Shown: positions 11,278 through 19,380 of the stretch, piece after piece
Numbering within the stretch: the first letter of the stretch is position 1
Layout of the letters: each line of letters opens with the position of its first letter
NCBI RefSeq assembly: GCF_021513215.1
Contig: NZ_CP090975.1
Coordinates: forward strand, 365,501-429,500
Direction: 5' to 3'
DNA: 64,000 bases
Source: Suttonella sp. R2A3
GTDB taxonomy: Bacteria > Pseudomonadota > Gammaproteobacteria > Cardiobacteriales > Cardiobacteriaceae
Translations under genes and position numbers: made by a program
Notes under the pieces: model-generated
The model's input: only the letters and a program-made list of their open reading frames with translations
What the model was told of the DNA's origin: nothing
The model's database searches: none

Positions 11278-13017
11278 CTAGACCCGTTTCGCCAAAGTCA
11301 CGGTAAATATCCCATCTTCACCACTCCACTGCGCGTATTTCACAAAACCCGCTTGTTCAACCAACTGATCCATTTCCTGCTGTGAGCGACAGCGCATCAC
11401 CCAAGGCTGTCCCGCGCGATGACTCGATAGTGCACGACCAATCATTTCCTGCTGCGGATGCCAAGGCTGTGCGGTATAAATCAAATAGCCACCCTCGCTG
11501 ATAATATCGGCAAAACCATAGAGCGATTGCAGCACTAAAGTATTATCGCTGAATAATTCATGCAGCCCGGAAACAATCCCGAGCGTGGGCTCAATTGGAT
11601 GATCAGCGAATGCCGCGCGATCAAAGGCATCACCCTGTACGAAGGTTACAGTTTCACTCAAACCACGCTCAGCAATCAGCTTTCCTCCGGCAGCGACATT
11701 CGCCTCGCTAAAATCTTGTAATAAGACCTGTTCGGGGTGATGCGAGGTTAATAAAGCATCAAGCACGTAGCGTCCATGACCGGCGGCAATATCCAACACC
11801 CGTTTTTCTTTACCGGCGGCTTCTAAGCACGCAAAAGCTTCATTAATCGCTACCTGAATATGCCGCTTTCTTCCACGAATCCCACGCCAACCAATCGCAC
11901 TCAGATACTGCTTGTCAATGAAGCGGCCAAATGCATTTGTCCCACTTGGCTGGTTTTGATAGACATAATCCAAGGTAGCCCCGCTATCAAACCCGGCATC
12001 ACGCCCAACAGCTAAGCCTTGTGACCAACGAGCACCGAAACGCAACGCGGCACGATAAGCCCGCCAATACATGCCGCGTGGTGACCACTTCGCTAGTGGC
12101 GTTGCCAACTTGTCGGCTCGTACGCGACTCACGCTACGCTCGTCTGCATCAGTAACCGAAACCGGCGCATAAGGCGTTGCGAACTGCCGCTCGATGAATG
12201 TGCGCATAAGGTCAATGGCTTGTGCACGATCGCGTTCACCCAACGTATCGTGATAAAACCCGGGCAATACGTGGCGTTCTTTATCCGCACTACCTAAATG
12301 GTTAAAAAATTGATGCTGCGGCTGATGAGACACCACCCAATCATCGCCGGAGATTAATAGCTGTATCGGCACCGTGATCGCTTGTGCATCAGCGACTACC
12401 CGTTTCGCGAGTCGGTGCAACCCCAACAATATGCGCACGGAAATCGCACGCGCGATCAGTGGGTCATTATTAAAGCTATCAATACGGGCTTGGTCGTGAG
12501 TGAGGTAATGCGCTTTAACATAGCTATTGACAAAAAAGTTACCGCGCAAACGCTGCATTAGGCGTAAACCCGGGCGAGCAAACGGCACATAAAGCTTGAC
12601 TTTAAACGCTGGTGAGGCCAAAACTACCGCACGGATTTTTGGTGCGTAATCATGCAGCCAGCCTGCCACCAGCACCGCACCAACGCTTTGCCCAATAACC
12701 ACCATTTGCCCATAATCAATATCGTAGGTACGTTCAATATAACGAACAAACGCTTCAACATCGGCCACTGAGGCATCAATCGACGGACTATCCCCTCGTT
12801 CCCCCGGGCTATGACCATGCCCTCGTGCGTCCCAGGCAAAAATTGCGGTATCTTCTAGGTTTAATTCTTCGCCAACATGCATCATCCGCGCGGAATGTTC
12901 GTGTCCACGATGAAATAAAATCAGTGCTTTCTCGGTGCGTCCACTTGCTGGCGGACGGTAGCGATAAAATAACTGCGCACCATCGTGGCTGACAAAATTC
13001 TGTTGTTGTTCATTCAT
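11278..13017 (-). CDS. ynbC: YnbC-like alpha/beta hydrolase fused to SAM-dependent methyltransferase
   Basis: Two-domain, 579-residue protein. The N-terminal part (about 1-280) is a serine hydrolase of the monoacylglycerol-lipase type. Ser111 is in GQSVG, with candidate acid Asp225/226 in ISGDD and His256 in GFYHDT. The C-terminal part (about 385-575) is a Rossmann methyltransferase with motif I VLDIAAGHGR at 407-416 and an acidic loop QDFSEAN. Length and order match E. coli YnbC (about 585 residues). The substrate is unknown; context suggests a lipid head group or acyl ester. AGGATGAG precedes the ATG at 13017, 3 bp after the ynbA-like stop. Confidence 0.85.
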   Translation of the reverse strand: MNEQQQNFVSHDGAQLFYRYRPPASGRTEKALILFHRGHEHSARMMHVGEELNLEDTAIFAWDARGHGHSPGERGDSPSIDASVADVEAFVRYIERTYDIDYGQMVVIGQSVGAVLVAGWLHDYAPKIRAVVLASPAFKVKLYVPFARPGLRLMQRLRGNFFVNSYVKAHYLTHDQARIDSFNNDPLIARAISVRILLGLHRLAKRVVADAQAITVPIQLLISGDDWVVSHQPQHQFFNHLGSADKERHVLPGFYHDTLGERDRAQAIDLMRTFIERQFATPYAPVSVTDADERSVSRVRADKLATPLAKWSPRGMYWRAYRAALRFGARWSQGLAVGRDAGFDSGATLDYVYQNQPSGTNAFGRFIDKQYLSAIGWRGIRGRKRHIQVAINEAFACLEAAGKEKRVLDIAAGHGRYVLDALLTSHHPEQVLLQDFSEANVAAGGKLIAERGLSETVTFVQGDAFDRAAFADHPIEPTLGIVSGLHELFSDNTLVLQSLYGFADIISEGGYLIYTAQPWHPQQEMIGRALSSHRAGQPWVMRCRSQQEMDQLVEQAGFVKYAQWSGEDGIFTVTLAKRV

Positions 13018-13020
13018 GGC

Positions 13021-13614
13021 TCATCCTGCTAATCCATTACTGACACGTCGCCAATTCGTGATTAATAATAACCCAATACCGATAAAAAATAATCCATTGA
13101 TTATAGAAAATAGTGCATGAAAAACCACCAATACAGCAATCAAACCGATTAAAAAAGCGCGATCACTTTTACCCATCGGGCCATCGTAACGTCGCCCATT
13201 ACCATGGGCGACACCAAGAATTCCAGCCGCCTCGCTGAGTAATGCAAAGATAATAAACACCACCACCAAAGATGGATAAACCCCACTCAGTAATGCAAAT
13301 GGCGCATATAAAGCAGCGTCCGCCAACATATCGCTCAATTCATTGAGATAGCCACCAAGCGCTGATTGCTGGCCATGTTCACGCGCCAACATCCCATCGA
13401 TGGCATTGAGCGCCATGCGAATAAACATCCATAGCGGCACCAAGATAAATACCCAAGTTATTGAACTTAGCCAGGCCAAGAGCGCCGCAAGCACTAATGA
13501 ACCTAATAAGGCCGCAATGGTCACTTGATTAGCCGTCACGCCACGCTCAAATAAGTTTTGAACCAAGGGTCGCAATAGTGCTTGGAAACGGCTTTTTAAG
13601 GCATAGATACTCAT
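13021..13614 (-). CDS. ynbA: CDP-alcohol phosphatidyltransferase, YnbA-like
   Basis: Integral membrane transferase expected to replace CMP of CDP-diacylglycerol with an alcohol head group. The 197-residue product has about six hydrophobic segments. The CDP-OH-P signature starts at residue 67: NAIDGMLAR, then eight residues, GGYLN and ELSD. Compared with the consensus DxxDG..AR........G...D...D, the first and third aspartates are Asn, while the second and the last (catalytic base) are kept. As I recall E. coli YnbA, it shares these Asn residues, so this looks like a subfamily trait rather than decay. AAGG precedes the ATG. It lies 12 bp after the transporter gene. Confidence 0.85.
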   Translation of the reverse strand: MSIYALKSRFQALLRPLVQNLFERGVTANQVTIAALLGSLVLAALLAWLSSITWVFILVPLWMFIRMALNAIDGMLAREHGQQSALGGYLNELSDMLADAALYAPFALLSGVYPSLVVVFIIFALLSEAAGILGVAHGNGRRYDGPMGKSDRAFLIGLIAVLVVFHALFSIINGLFFIGIGLLLITNWRRVSNGLAG

Positions 13615-13626
13615 GAATCACCCTTC

Positions 13627-15447
13627 CTAAAATGGGAAAAATATCGGTACCAGATACAGCGTTAGCACCATAATAACCAACTGTAAGGGTACGCCAATAC
13701 GAACAAAATCCATAAAACGATATCCACCAGGTAAAATAATCAAACTATTCACCGGTGAGGCAATCGGGGTTGCAAAGGCTGATGACGCAGCAATCGCCAC
13801 CGTCATCATCACCGGCTCTGGGGCAATTACAAGCGCCTGAGACATCGATATCGCCACCGGCGCAAGTAGCACAGTTGTGGCGGTATTAGACATAAATTGG
13901 CTAAGCACGGCGGTTAATACAAATAATAAGGTACACAAACCCAGTGGTGAAATCTCGCTAAACCCTGCCAGCAACGTATCAACCAACAGTTGTAACGCGC
14001 CACTTTTTTCCATCGCCACAGCCAGTGGCAGCATACCCGCGAGCAGCACTAAACTGGTTTCATTGAGCGATTGATAACTCTCTTTGATACTCACGCAACC
14101 GCTGATGATCATTAACATCGCAGCGATAAGTACTACGCTAACATTCGCCAGCCAACCAAACGCCATCGCTGCAATCATCAGCAGCATAATCCCGATCGCA
14201 AGCGGTGCCTTATGCGAGTATGGCGCAATATCTTCTAATTCCACTGGCGTTTGCAAAACCACCAGGTTGCGCTCATTAGACAAACGGCGAATATGCGACC
14301 AACTCCCCGCAAGCAGTAAGCTGTCTCCAGCTTGTAACGTCGTGGATGCATAATTCATGGTGATGGTTTGTTGCCCGCGGCGTAAGGCAATCAAATTGAG
14401 CCCATAATGGCGACGAAACGCGGCTTGTTCCAGTGTGCTACCTACCAAGGCGCTATCAGGCGGGATCAACACTTCAACATAACCAAATGCACGCTGCACC
14501 CGCCGTTCTTCATAGGCACTAAATGGTGAGCGATACAGGTGCATTGCCTGACACAGCTCGCTAACATCCTCGTCACGACCATAAACCCACAACGCATCAT
14601 CTTGCGCGATTTGGCTATTGAGCATCGCCGGAATAAAAGCATTGGCTTTACGGTTATTCTGATTAAGCGCAAATAACGTGACGTTATACTGGCGGCGTAA
14701 TTTCGCCTCGCTGACTGTCAGACCTTTCAACGGGCTGTTATTGGCCAACAGCAATTTATGCAGTTGGCCGCTGATTTCATAGCGCTCGGCAAATGCTTCT
14801 AATGACGCACGTTCAGATTTATCACCATCTAAAGCTCGCTTAGGTAATAAAAATCGTCCGACGCTGAGCATCAACCCCAAACTGACCAATAAAATCAGCC
14901 CACCAACTGGCGTAAAGTCAAAAAAGCCAAACGCCTCTCTTCCGGCATCGCGTAACGCCCCGCTAACCACGATATTCGGTGGCGTACCAATCAGAGTGGT
15001 CATTCCGGCAATCAAGGTTATAAAGGCGACTGGCATCAGCAGCCTCGCTGGATGAATTTCGGCTTTACGCGCCATCGCCATCACCACGGGAATGAGTAAC
15101 GCAACGGTGCCTGTCGAACTAATGCTGGTGGATAATAAAGACACCACCGGCAATAACACCAGCAACAATCGTAGCTCGCTCTTGCCACCAATTTTTAGCA
15201 GGAACTGACCAATCGTGCCTGCAACACCGGTACGAAAAATCCCTTCACCGACAACAAATAATGCGGCAATCATCACCACGATTGTATTGCCAAATCCGGA
15301 AACCGCTTCTGCGGGGGTGATCACACCGGATACCGCAAGCACGATCACCACCATCAGCGCCACCATATCCATGCGCCAACGATCGATAATAAACGCAACT
15401 ACCGTTAGCAGTAATAGCACATAAACAAAAGCAATTTCAGCGCTCAT
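13627..15447 (-). CDS. SLC13/DASS-type anion permease with central TrkA_C domains
   Basis: A 606-residue transporter. Two sets of membrane helices (about 1-200 and 395-606) flank a soluble centre of two RCK/TrkA_C-like repeats (about 215-285 and 305-385, with LVGSTLEQAAFRRHYGLNLIAL). SLLSTSISSTGTVALLIPV and IGTPPNIVVSGAL in the first half, and SQFMSNTATTVLLAPVAISM in the second, match the paired ion/substrate-binding SNT hairpins of divalent-anion:sodium symporters. Likely substrates are sulfate or di/tricarboxylates; which one cannot be read. The ATG overlaps the stop of the preceding small gene (ATGA), so it belongs to the lipid operon. Confidence 0.85.
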   Translation of the reverse strand: MSAEIAFVYVLLLLTVVAFIIDRWRMDMVALMVVIVLAVSGVITPAEAVSGFGNTIVVMIAALFVVGEGIFRTGVAGTIGQFLLKIGGKSELRLLLVLLPVVSLLSTSISSTGTVALLIPVVMAMARKAEIHPARLLMPVAFITLIAGMTTLIGTPPNIVVSGALRDAGREAFGFFDFTPVGGLILLVSLGLMLSVGRFLLPKRALDGDKSERASLEAFAERYEISGQLHKLLLANNSPLKGLTVSEAKLRRQYNVTLFALNQNNRKANAFIPAMLNSQIAQDDALWVYGRDEDVSELCQAMHLYRSPFSAYEERRVQRAFGYVEVLIPPDSALVGSTLEQAAFRRHYGLNLIALRRGQQTITMNYASTTLQAGDSLLLAGSWSHIRRLSNERNLVVLQTPVELEDIAPYSHKAPLAIGIMLLMIAAMAFGWLANVSVVLIAAMLMIISGCVSIKESYQSLNETSLVLLAGMLPLAVAMEKSGALQLLVDTLLAGFSEISPLGLCTLLFVLTAVLSQFMSNTATTVLLAPVAISMSQALVIAPEPVMMTVAIAASSAFATPIASPVNSLIILPGGYRFMDFVRIGVPLQLVIMVLTLYLVPIFFPF

Positions 15448-16109
15448 GAATTAAGGCGTGCTGTTTTGCGCCGCTGTAGCCAGAAGATCAACTCCATAAC
15501 ACCGGCAAATAACACAAACAGTAACAACCAAATGGGCCAGAAAAACATCCAAGCCAACCATTGGTAGCCGTATGACGAGCTATTCCATAACCTCAACGCT
15601 GGCCGGACAATAAAGATGCTGTTCTCTTGGGGCACTACGCCATGTGTGTCATGGATAGTCACCTCAAGCTTAGGCCACCCAGGCCAAAAAGCCAGCGACG
15701 CTAACGCATCTTGAGGTTCAAACTCAAAGATAATTTTCTCGTCATCGCGATACCAAGCAACTGCATGTATGGGGTGTGCATCCTGTTTATTGAGACGAAT
15801 ATCCAGTGTAAATGGGTATTCAATCTCTTCAGAGACACAATGACGCTGATAAGCAAATTCGCAGGATTTACTCCGATCTTTGCGTTGATTTTGCTCAAGC
15901 CAGGCAAGCAGCTCTGGCGAAGCGGCTGTTTGCATCGACAGCACAACCCCTTTCCCGGCCAACGGCCGAAACACCGAGAACGTACGCGTTTCGCCATCAT
16001 TAAAAACCACACCAACGCGCTTTTCTTGAATCGAGAAATAAAAAATCACCATCAGCATCACAAACAGCGAAAACAATACGCTCCATATTTTCCACAACCG
16101 AGCCCGCAT
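15444..16109 (-). CDS. Hypothetical bitopic membrane protein heading the ynb-like operon
   Basis: I do not recognise this 221-residue protein. It has a membrane helix at residues 7-26 (KIWSVLFSLFVMLMVIFYFS), a soluble, probably periplasmic domain of about 145 residues with a Cys pair (CEFAYQRHC), and a C-terminal helix (WMFFWPIWLLLFVLFAGVMELIF) ending in a basic tail. A perfect-looking AAGGTGG lies 5 bases before the ATG. It is the first gene of the run ending at ynbB and overlaps the transporter start by 4 bp. Function unknown; it could be an accessory subunit of the transporter or of the lipid enzymes. Confidence 0.7.
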   Translation of the reverse strand: MRARLWKIWSVLFSLFVMLMVIFYFSIQEKRVGVVFNDGETRTFSVFRPLAGKGVVLSMQTAASPELLAWLEQNQRKDRSKSCEFAYQRHCVSEEIEYPFTLDIRLNKQDAHPIHAVAWYRDDEKIIFEFEPQDALASLAFWPGWPKLEVTIHDTHGVVPQENSIFIVRPALRLWNSSSYGYQWLAWMFFWPIWLLLFVLFAGVMELIFWLQRRKTARLNS

Positions 16110-16186
16110 TTAAACCACCTTTTTATACTTACAACTGAGCATGACGCATTATTTCTTGAAACACTATAACCTATTCGCCGCTTATT

Positions 16187-16870
16187 TTAATCACGAAAAA
16201 TATTGATAAAATCCTCTGGTAATTTACTCCCTGCACTCAGATGAAGAAAGCCAACCGTTGGATGATTACGCGCCAAATAAGCCGCCAGATACTGGCTACT
16301 GTCTTGCGCAATGAGTGGTGCTGCATACGGATAGGGATTATAAATAAGCCAGCGTGGACTTATGCCTCGTGAACGCATTGCCTCAAGCGTGGCGATGCTA
16401 TGATGAATACTACCCAACGCGGCATTAGCGATTAAGATAATCGGCAGGCGATGGGCAATCAGCCAATCTACGGTAAGTTCTGTGTGATTAAGCGGCACAA
16501 ATACCCCACCAGCACCTTCACAAAACACAACATCCGCCCCACACGTTGTGGCGTAGTGCGTCAAGCGCTGCCACAACTGCGCACCATCAATCGTTGTTCC
16601 AAGCAGACTAGCCGCCAAATGCGGCGAAGCGGCATAAGGAAATGTTGCACCACAGCTCAATCCTATGCGATCTGCTTCGCTCAAAGGTTGTCCACTGTCG
16701 CTGCGGTGCGCTAAAATATCGGGGGCAATCTGCCCTTCTGTCATGCCTGTCTGTACCAGTTTAAACGAACTGACCTTGATTTGGTACGCCATCAAAGCAC
16801 GTAACAACCTTGCAGTTACGTAGGTTTTACCAATATCTGTACCAATCCCCGTAATAAAAAAGATTTTCAT
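16187..16870 (-). CDS. bioD: Dethiobiotin synthetase
   Basis: ATP-dependent carboxylation of 7,8-diaminopelargonate to dethiobiotin, the penultimate step of biotin synthesis. The 227-residue product has P-loop GIGTDIGKT (residues 8-16), the substrate Lys in SFKLVQTGM and CEGAGGVFVPL near 121 (E. coli EGAGG motif). It is the last gene of the biotin operon; its ATG overlaps the bioC stop (ATGA). No clear terminator follows, and the next transcript begins about 75 bp downstream. Confidence 0.95.
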   Translation of the reverse strand: MKIFFITGIGTDIGKTYVTARLLRALMAYQIKVSSFKLVQTGMTEGQIAPDILAHRSDSGQPLSEADRIGLSCGATFPYAASPHLAASLLGTTIDGAQLWQRLTHYATTCGADVVFCEGAGGVFVPLNHTELTVDWLIAHRLPIILIANAALGSIHHSIATLEAMRSRGISPRWLIYNPYPYAAPLIAQDSSQYLAAYLARNHPTVGFLHLSAGSKLPEDFINIFRD

Positions 16871-17619
16871 CGCCGCCTGCCTATAAATAAAAACACATCT
16901 TGAGTCAGTGGGTAGCCTTGTTCATCGCACAAACGCGCATAGCGAGAACGAAATTGTCGCCAAGCACTAAACGTTGGTGATACGCTAAGTGCATGCAATC
17001 CGCTATCGCGAATATGCGTCAATACCGCATGAGGATCAGTAAAATAGATGCGTGAACACACCGAATCCGACCACAGTGGCTGAAAATATTGCGTGAATAG
17101 GTCAAAGAGCGTCTGTGGGGCGCGATAGTTCAAACCAATGCCCAATGTTTCGCGTAACTCCTGATAATGCTGCCCTGCATAAAGGCTGCATGCAAAAATG
17201 CCCTCAGCATGCATCGTCTGATGTAGCTTGCGTAACAATTCATCTAATGGCTCTATCCATTGAAACACCGACGCACTCAACACCAAATCTAGCGAAGCTG
17301 GCAACAGCAGTTTGCTGATATCACCAATATGCAAATAGGTCTCAAGAGCTGGCGGATTGAGCGCTGGGGGTTGGTATAAATCGTTTAACCCATAACGTGC
17401 AATACGCGGTTGCCGCCAATATTGGGCCAAGGCAGTGGTTAAAAATCCGCTCCCACAACCTATTTCCAATGCGTGATGATAAGGACGCGTAATGATTTGG
17501 CACAGCCGCTGCGCCAAACGGTCTGCAACACCACGTTGATGATCCGCGTATTGATGATACGCATCCAAATGGCGGGAGAAATGTGCCGCCAACTGTTGTT
17601 GGTGTTCATGGACAGTCAT
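16867..17619 (-). CDS. bioC: Malonyl-ACP O-methyltransferase BioC
   Basis: Methylates malonyl-ACP so that fatty acid synthesis can build pimeloyl-ACP methyl ester. The 250-residue product has HALEIGCGSGFLTTAL (motif I, near residue 51), LVLSASVFQWIEPLDELL (post motif) and the N-terminal HFSRHLDAYHQYADHQRGVADRL seen in BioC. The start MTVHEHQQQL at 17619 gives a 14 bp overlap with bioG and has GGGCAG upstream; a longer reading adds 27 residues without family similarity and is rejected. Confidence 0.92.
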   Translation of the reverse strand: MTVHEHQQQLAAHFSRHLDAYHQYADHQRGVADRLAQRLCQIITRPYHHALEIGCGSGFLTTALAQYWRQPRIARYGLNDLYQPPALNPPALETYLHIGDISKLLLPASLDLVLSASVFQWIEPLDELLRKLHQTMHAEGIFACSLYAGQHYQELRETLGIGLNYRAPQTLFDLFTQYFQPLWSDSVCSRIYFTDPHAVLTHIRDSGLHALSVSPTFSAWRQFRSRYARLCDEQGYPLTQDVFLFIGRRR

Positions 17620-18253
17620 GTAAAAAATCTGCCCATGAAGACCAGTTTCGCAATAAATGATGCGGCGCAGCCTTAGTTTGTAGACAAACGCCACGTTCAC
17701 GCCAATATCGATGTTGATGTAACGATGGTACTACCGAATCCATCTCGCTTATCCAGGCGTGACTCCAAGCCGCATAAGTATCATACGGTGTTGCACTCGC
17801 CTGTAATAAGACCGTCAGCGCATGGTGCTGTTCGCTGATAGCACATTGTGGCAAATACGCACTGTAATCATCATCACGCCAATGTGGCAGCGAAAAAATA
17901 CGGCGATATAATTTATTGCGCTGTTGTTGATTAAACGCTGCGACCATACGCTCAAATACGGCTAAAGGTATGCCATAGTCATCATCAATACCGGGCGGTG
18001 TACCATTAATCGCTATCGCTTTTTTAACCAGCAAAGCGTCGCTATACATACTCAGGAAGCGATTTGCCGCCCAAACGCCCATCGACCAGGCAATGATATG
18101 CGTTTCTCGTTCGCCCCATGCGTTAATCATGGTGGCTATAGTTTGTAGCGGGGTTTGCGGGGCAATCAGCAGTACACGGCGCCCATCACATAAATGCTCT
18201 ATGGCGCGATCATCCATACCCCAACCATTAAACACCAAGACAGCTTCTTTCAT
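17606..18253 (-). CDS. bioG: Pimeloyl-ACP methyl ester esterase BioG
   Basis: Releases pimeloyl-ACP from its methyl ester, the gatekeeping step that BioH performs in E. coli. The 215-residue product belongs to the BioG (DUF452) alpha/beta hydrolases: MKEAVLVFNGWGMDD at the N-terminus, nucleophile Ser57 in AWSMGVW, and a C-terminal His in APHHLLRNW. The BioG/BioC pair, rather than a BioH, is the arrangement known from Haemophilus and some others. The ATG overlaps the bioF stop by one base (TGATG); a TTG one codon earlier is unlikely. Confidence 0.92.
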   Translation of the reverse strand: MKEAVLVFNGWGMDDRAIEHLCDGRRVLLIAPQTPLQTIATMINAWGERETHIIAWSMGVWAANRFLSMYSDALLVKKAIAINGTPPGIDDDYGIPLAVFERMVAAFNQQQRNKLYRRIFSLPHWRDDDYSAYLPQCAISEQHHALTVLLQASATPYDTYAAWSHAWISEMDSVVPSLHQHRYWRERGVCLQTKAAPHHLLRNWSSWADFLHDCP

Positions 18254-19380
18254 CAAGATACTGCCTTCGTGTGTCGTTGGATCGTTTTAATCACCTCATC
18301 AATCTCCGACGAGCTTAACCCGGCATGCACGCACAATCGTAATTGCGCCGCACCCTGCGGCACAGTAGGATGACGAATGGCACCAACATGAATACCTTCT
18401 GCTGCCAAAGCTGCTGCCAAGTTCATCGTTGGCGCGTTCTCACCGATTACCCATGCGACGATGGGTGATAAAAGTCCATCAGTTTTCAACCCTAATGCTT
18501 GGCGTAACATCTGGCTGTGTCGCTGTATTTTCTGGCGCTGCGGTGTAAAATCGACTAAATGTTTGAGGACATATTCTGTCCACGCCGTCACAATTGGCGG
18601 CAGTGCGCTGGCAAAAATCAAACTTCGGCAATGATTGATCAAATAAGTACGCAACACCGCATCACAGAGTACCAATGCCCCATAGGATGCCAGCGCTTTC
18701 GCACAGGGCATCACACAAATATCGATCTGATCCAAAACCCCTTGTGCTTGCGCCAGTCCACGGCCTTCAGCAAAAATACCTACGGCATGTGCTTCATCAA
18801 CATACAATTGCGCATCGTATTGCTGTTTTAAGGCGCAAATTGCGCGCAGATCGCTGCAGCTGCCATCCATACTGAACACACTCTCTGTGGCAATCCATAC
18901 CCGACGATACGCCGCTCGGTGCTGGCGCAACAATGCCTCCAAAGCCGTTAAATCTTGATGGGGGTAGCGCAGCAGCTTCGCCTGGGTCAAGCGTGCACCA
19001 TCAATCAAGCTGGCATGGATGGCCTTATCGGCAAGGATTAAATCGCCGCGCGCAGTAAGCGCCGGTAAAATACCGATATTGGCGTGATAACCACTGTTTA
19101 AATACAGTACGTCACGCTTAAATATCGCCGAGGCCGTTTCTTCTAAAGATGCGCTAGATACCGCATTACCGCCTAGCAGACGCGAAGCACTCGCTGAACT
19201 CGCACCACCACCTGCACCAAACCAATCTAAAACAAATTGCTCATATAACACTGTATTAGCAGCAATACCTAAATAATCGTTGCTCAGCAAATCCACCCCC
19301 GGATGTGCTGTCAAAGGCAAAGTGCGCAAAGCGGCTGTTTGTTGCAGTATGTTTAGCTGATCACGCAATATCTCACGCAT
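18253..19380 (-). CDS. bioF: 8-amino-7-oxononanoate synthase
   Basis: PLP enzyme condensing pimeloyl-ACP with alanine. The 375-residue product has LLSNDYLGIA, LNSGYHANIG, HASLIDGARL, TESVFSMDG and VDEAHAVGIFAEGRG in the expected order. The PLP lysine segment reads PCAKALASYGA instead of the usual T-x-G-K: Lys is kept, but the Thr at Lys-3 that normally contacts PLP phosphate is Pro, and the preceding Gly is Ala. The other alpha-oxoamine synthase motifs argue for a working BioF. The start at 19380 (MREILRDQL) overlaps bioA by 8 bp; a start 7 codons upstream is possible but lacks support. Confidence 0.92.
   Translation of the reverse strand: MREILRDQLNILQQTAALRTLPLTAHPGVDLLSNDYLGIAANTVLYEQFVLDWFGAGGGASSASASRLLGGNAVSSASLEETASAIFKRDVLYLNSGYHANIGILPALTARGDLILADKAIHASLIDGARLTQAKLLRYPHQDLTALEALLRQHRAAYRRVWIATESVFSMDGSCSDLRAICALKQQYDAQLYVDEAHAVGIFAEGRGLAQAQGVLDQIDICVMPCAKALASYGALVLCDAVLRTYLINHCRSLIFASALPPIVTAWTEYVLKHLVDFTPQRQKIQRHSQMLRQALGLKTDGLLSPIVAWVIGENAPTMNLAAALAAEGIHVGAIRHPTVPQGAAQLRLCVHAGLSSSEIDEVIKTIQRHTKAVS

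Noticed and set aside
11281-13017. Frameshift fusion artefact in the hydrolase-methyltransferase gene
   Set aside because: One continuous frame of 579 residues with the same two-domain order and length as E. coli YnbC, so a true fusion.
13399-13470. Inactivation of the YnbA-like enzyme because two signature aspartates are Asn
   Set aside because: Catalytic-base Asp, DG and AR are kept, and the same pattern is, as I recall, present in E. coli YnbA, so it looks like a subfamily trait.
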